This document shows positions 62,121 through 64,000 of a stretch of DNA of 64,000 nt, one piece after another. Under the pieces are notes generated by a model, which ran no database searches, was not told where the DNA came from, and saw only the letters and a list, made by a program, of their open reading frames with translations. Position numbers and translations under genes: made by a program. The stretch is from Mycobacterium sp. E1747. GTDB lineage: Bacteria > Actinomycetota > Actinomycetes > Mycobacteriales > Mycobacteriaceae. The stretch is from positions 62,001 through 126,000 of the forward strand of contig NZ_LZJI01000203.1 in the NCBI RefSeq assembly GCF_001667775.1. Reading direction: 5' to 3'. Numbering within the stretch: position 1 is the stretch's first letter; each line of letters opens with the position of its first letter.

Positions 62121-62170
62121 GATACTTTGCTGATCGGCGTGCCTCGGACACGATACTATCGCCCGATACT
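62121..62170. promoter_or_regulatory. Three GATACT repeats upstream of the MarR gene
   Basis: GATACT at 62121, 62152 and 62165; the last two lie in CGATACT repeats 13 bp apart. A probable MarR operator array. The motif also occurs, inverted, in the fadE promoter. Confidence 0.45.
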
Positions 62171-62191
62171 GTTCAGCGGCGAGGCAGGGTG

Positions 62192-63112
62192 TTACCGAGG
62201 AGGGCCATCGGCGCGGACGGCGTCCTTCACCGCGGGGACGATAGGGGGTGCGTCACGCCAGTCCGGTATCCCGTCCTCGGGTTTCGCTCCCACGTACCCG
62301 TCGTCATGGATTTCCGCCCAGTGCGAATGATTCAGTTGATGCAGTGAGAATCCTGCTTGCAACGCGTTGTAGAAGCCCATGTTCTCGACTGCTTGGTTGA
62401 CGGATTCCTTGATCAGCAGCGAGGTCATCGACGGCAGTGCCGCGATCCGCCGCGCAAAGGCCATGGTCGAGTCGGGTAGGGCGGCGACCGGGAAGACCTT
62501 GGACACCATGCCGAGGCGGTAGGCCTCCTCGGCGTCGAGTGAGTCGCCGGTCATGAGGAGTTCTTTGGCCTTGCGCGGACCGAACTCCCATGGGTGAGCG
62601 AAGTACTCAAGCCCACACATGCCAAGTCGGGTGCCGACTACGTCGGCGAAGGTGGTGTCTTCGGCCGCGACTATGAAATCGCATGCCCACATCAGCATCA
62701 GACCGGCTGCGAACACCGGCCCGTGTACCTGGGCGATCGTAACTTTTCGCAGGTTACGCCAGCGCCACGTGTTCTGGTAGAAGTAATGCCACTCCTGCAG
62801 CATCCGTGCCTCGGTGCCCACCCTGGTGCCACCGTTGATCGCGTAACTCGGATGGAAATCGGGGCTGCCGGGAGTCATCTCCGCGAGATGCTCGCGGGAG
62901 CCGAGGTCGTGGCCGGAGGAGAACATTGGTCCAGCGCCGGCCAGGACGATAACCCGGACTGCGTCGTCGGCCTCCGCGCGTAGAAACGCTTGGTCGAGCT
63001 CGACGAGCAGGCCCCGGTTCTGTGCGTTGCGCGAGCGCACGCGGTTGAGCGTGATGCGCACGATGCGACCGTCGTCGAATTCCTCGTAAGTGATGTATTT
63101 GGCCTCAGCCAC
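62192..63112 (-). CDS. echA: Enoyl-CoA hydratase/isomerase (crotonase) family protein
   Basis: 306 aa. Crotonase fold: oxyanion loop GPMFSSGHDLG, then VHGPVFAAGLMLMWACDFIVAAE and FADVVGTRLGMCG. The residue that is the first catalytic Glu of hydratases (in F..PE) appears to be Val here, so the protein may be an isomerase, hydrolase or other crotonase. ATG 63112, 44 bp after the ligase. Confidence 0.85.
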   Translation of the reverse strand: MAEAKYITYEEFDDGRIVRITLNRVRSRNAQNRGLLVELDQAFLRAEADDAVRVIVLAGAGPMFSSGHDLGSREHLAEMTPGSPDFHPSYAINGGTRVGTEARMLQEWHYFYQNTWRWRNLRKVTIAQVHGPVFAAGLMLMWACDFIVAAEDTTFADVVGTRLGMCGLEYFAHPWEFGPRKAKELLMTGDSLDAEEAYRLGMVSKVFPVAALPDSTMAFARRIAALPSMTSLLIKESVNQAVENMGFYNALQAGFSLHQLNHSHWAEIHDDGYVGAKPEDGIPDWRDAPPIVPAVKDAVRADGPPR

Positions 63113-63156
63113 AATGTCCTCCAGCGGTTGATTTGGTCATGAATGTCGTTGCGGTG

Positions 63157-64000
63157 CTAGCCCTGGATCTGCCGTTCGCCGTCGACCCAGTAGGGCTGGC
63201 GAAGCTTGCGGCGCAGCAACTTGCCCGCGGAATTTCTCGGCAGCTCGTCCAGGAAGTCGAACTTCTGCGGGCACTTGAACCCGGCCAGTAGTGCTTTGCA
63301 GTGTGTCCGCAAGTCCGCCTCGGTCACCGTCGCTCCGGGGCGCACGACGACTGCGGCAGCGACAGCTTCGCCCCACTTGTCGTCCGGAACGCCGAACACG
63401 GCGGCATCGGTCACGCTCGGGTGACGCGCCAACGCATGTTCGACCTCGAGTGGATACACATTGAAGCCACCCGAAATGATCATGTCGTTCTTGCGGTCAA
63501 CGAGATGCAGAAAGCCGTCTTCGTCCAGATAGCCAACGTCACCGGTGCGAAACCATCCGTCGGCGCCGAGCACTTTCGCGGTCGCCACATCGTTGTTCCA
63601 ATAGCCGGCCATCACATGGGCGCCGCGTGTGGTGATCTCACCGACTTGGCCGTGAGAGATAGCTTCGCCGTCCTCGTTGCGGATCGCGACCTCGACGTGT
63701 GGGACCGGTCTGCCCGCCGACCCCAGTCGCGCCGACCCGGGTCGATGGTCCTCACGCCGCAGTGTCGCTACGGGAAACTGCGCTTCGCTCAGTCCGTAGA
63801 ATTGCAGCAGTCGATCGCCGAATACGGCTAGCGCGTTAGAGATGTTCTCGGTCGAGATCGGCGAGCCTGCATAGAACACCGCTTTGAGATTCGCGAACTG
63901 CGCTAGTGGTTGGCCGGCGGCGTGTTCGGTGATCATCTTGATAATGGTGGGCACCAGAAAGCTGGCTGTCACATTCCATTCCTGGACCCAGTTGACGAAA
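63157..64000 (-). CDS. fadD: Acyl-CoA synthetase, AMP-binding family (5' part outside window)
   Basis: C-terminal about 281 residues; the frame continues unbroken to the window edge (WVQEWNVTASFLVP), so the gene begins further on. ANL-family motifs: YGLSEAQFPV (YGxTE), TRGAHVMAGYW, GWFRTGDVGYLDEDGFLHL, DRKNDMIISGGFNVYP, and the catalytic lysine in PRNSAGKLLRR. It would activate a carboxylic acid to its CoA ester as first step of the pathway. Confidence 0.92.
   Translation of the reverse strand, partial: FVNWVQEWNVTASFLVPTIIKMITEHAAGQPLAQFANLKAVFYAGSPISTENISNALAVFGDRLLQFYGLSEAQFPVATLRREDHRPGSARLGSAGRPVPHVEVAIRNEDGEAISHGQVGEITTRGAHVMAGYWNNDVATAKVLGADGWFRTGDVGYLDEDGFLHLVDRKNDMIISGGFNVYPLEVEHALARHPSVTDAAVFGVPDDKWGEAVAAAVVVRPGATVTEADLRTHCKALLAGFKCPQKFDFLDELPRNSAGKLLRRKLRQPYWVDGERQIQG

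Noticed and set aside
1..64000. CRISPR array, prophage or plasmid origin
   Set aside because: No regularly spaced repeats, phage structural genes or replication initiator gene were seen.

Overview
The window is chromosomal DNA of a Mycobacterium, most likely a nontuberculous species. It is GC-rich with many GTG/TTG starts. From about 4 to 23 kb the gene order matches the M. tuberculosis Rv0813c-Rv0830 neighbourhood: nitrobindin, sseC2, cysA2, lmeA, glnR, mshD, phoT, phoY2, LCP protein, dusB, desA1, TetR, MpaB-like, kmtR, deaminase, methyltransferase, then the Lys/Glu/Asp/Phe tRNA genes. Here a complete pstS-pstC-pstA set lies between mshD and phoT.

Region by region. (1) 0-4 kb, minus strand: a membrane protein with RCK/TrkA-N-like domains and a RyR domain, followed by a TIR protein whose extracytoplasmic half is a PknH_C sensor domain. 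This is the most novel-looking pair in the window. (2) 4-23 kb: conserved core, covering sulfur metabolism behind a leaderless polycysteine uORF, nitrogen control, mycothiol, phosphate uptake, cell wall, desaturase and metal sensing. Two small genes stand out: a 32-aa membrane peptide and a 67-aa peptide that is 36% histidine. (3) 23-28 kb: the synteny ends at the tRNA cluster. Decayed IS3 and citrate-lyase-like pseudogenes follow, with an SDR, a Ddn-like protein and a DUF732 protein. (4) 28-42 kb: a full mce locus (two YrbE permeases, MceA-F, one Mce-associated protein), then secreted proteins including an MPT64 relative, a phosphotransferase and three unassigned exported proteins. (5) 42-45 kb: another IS remnant, a decayed alpha-methylacyl-CoA racemase gene, and a NorE/NorF-like pair with no catalytic oxidase subunit. 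(6) 45-55 kb: two paralogous tandem pairs of LuxR-type regulators flank a sulfotransferase / LLM oxidoreductase / DUF1214 operon and an SDR. (7) 55-64 kb: an acyl-CoA catabolic block with a two-component flavin oxygenase, a membrane protein, a DUF35-thiolase pair, an acyl-CoA dehydrogenase, a MarR regulator, a crotonase and an acyl-CoA ligase that runs off the window end.

The right half reads as an accessory lipid module: Mce import, CoA activation and beta-oxidation-like steps under LuxR and MarR control. Its actual substrate cannot be read from the sequence. Start codons were chosen by eye from Shine-Dalgarno sites, overlaps with neighbours and remembered homologue lengths. Family names come from motif recognition, not from a database search.
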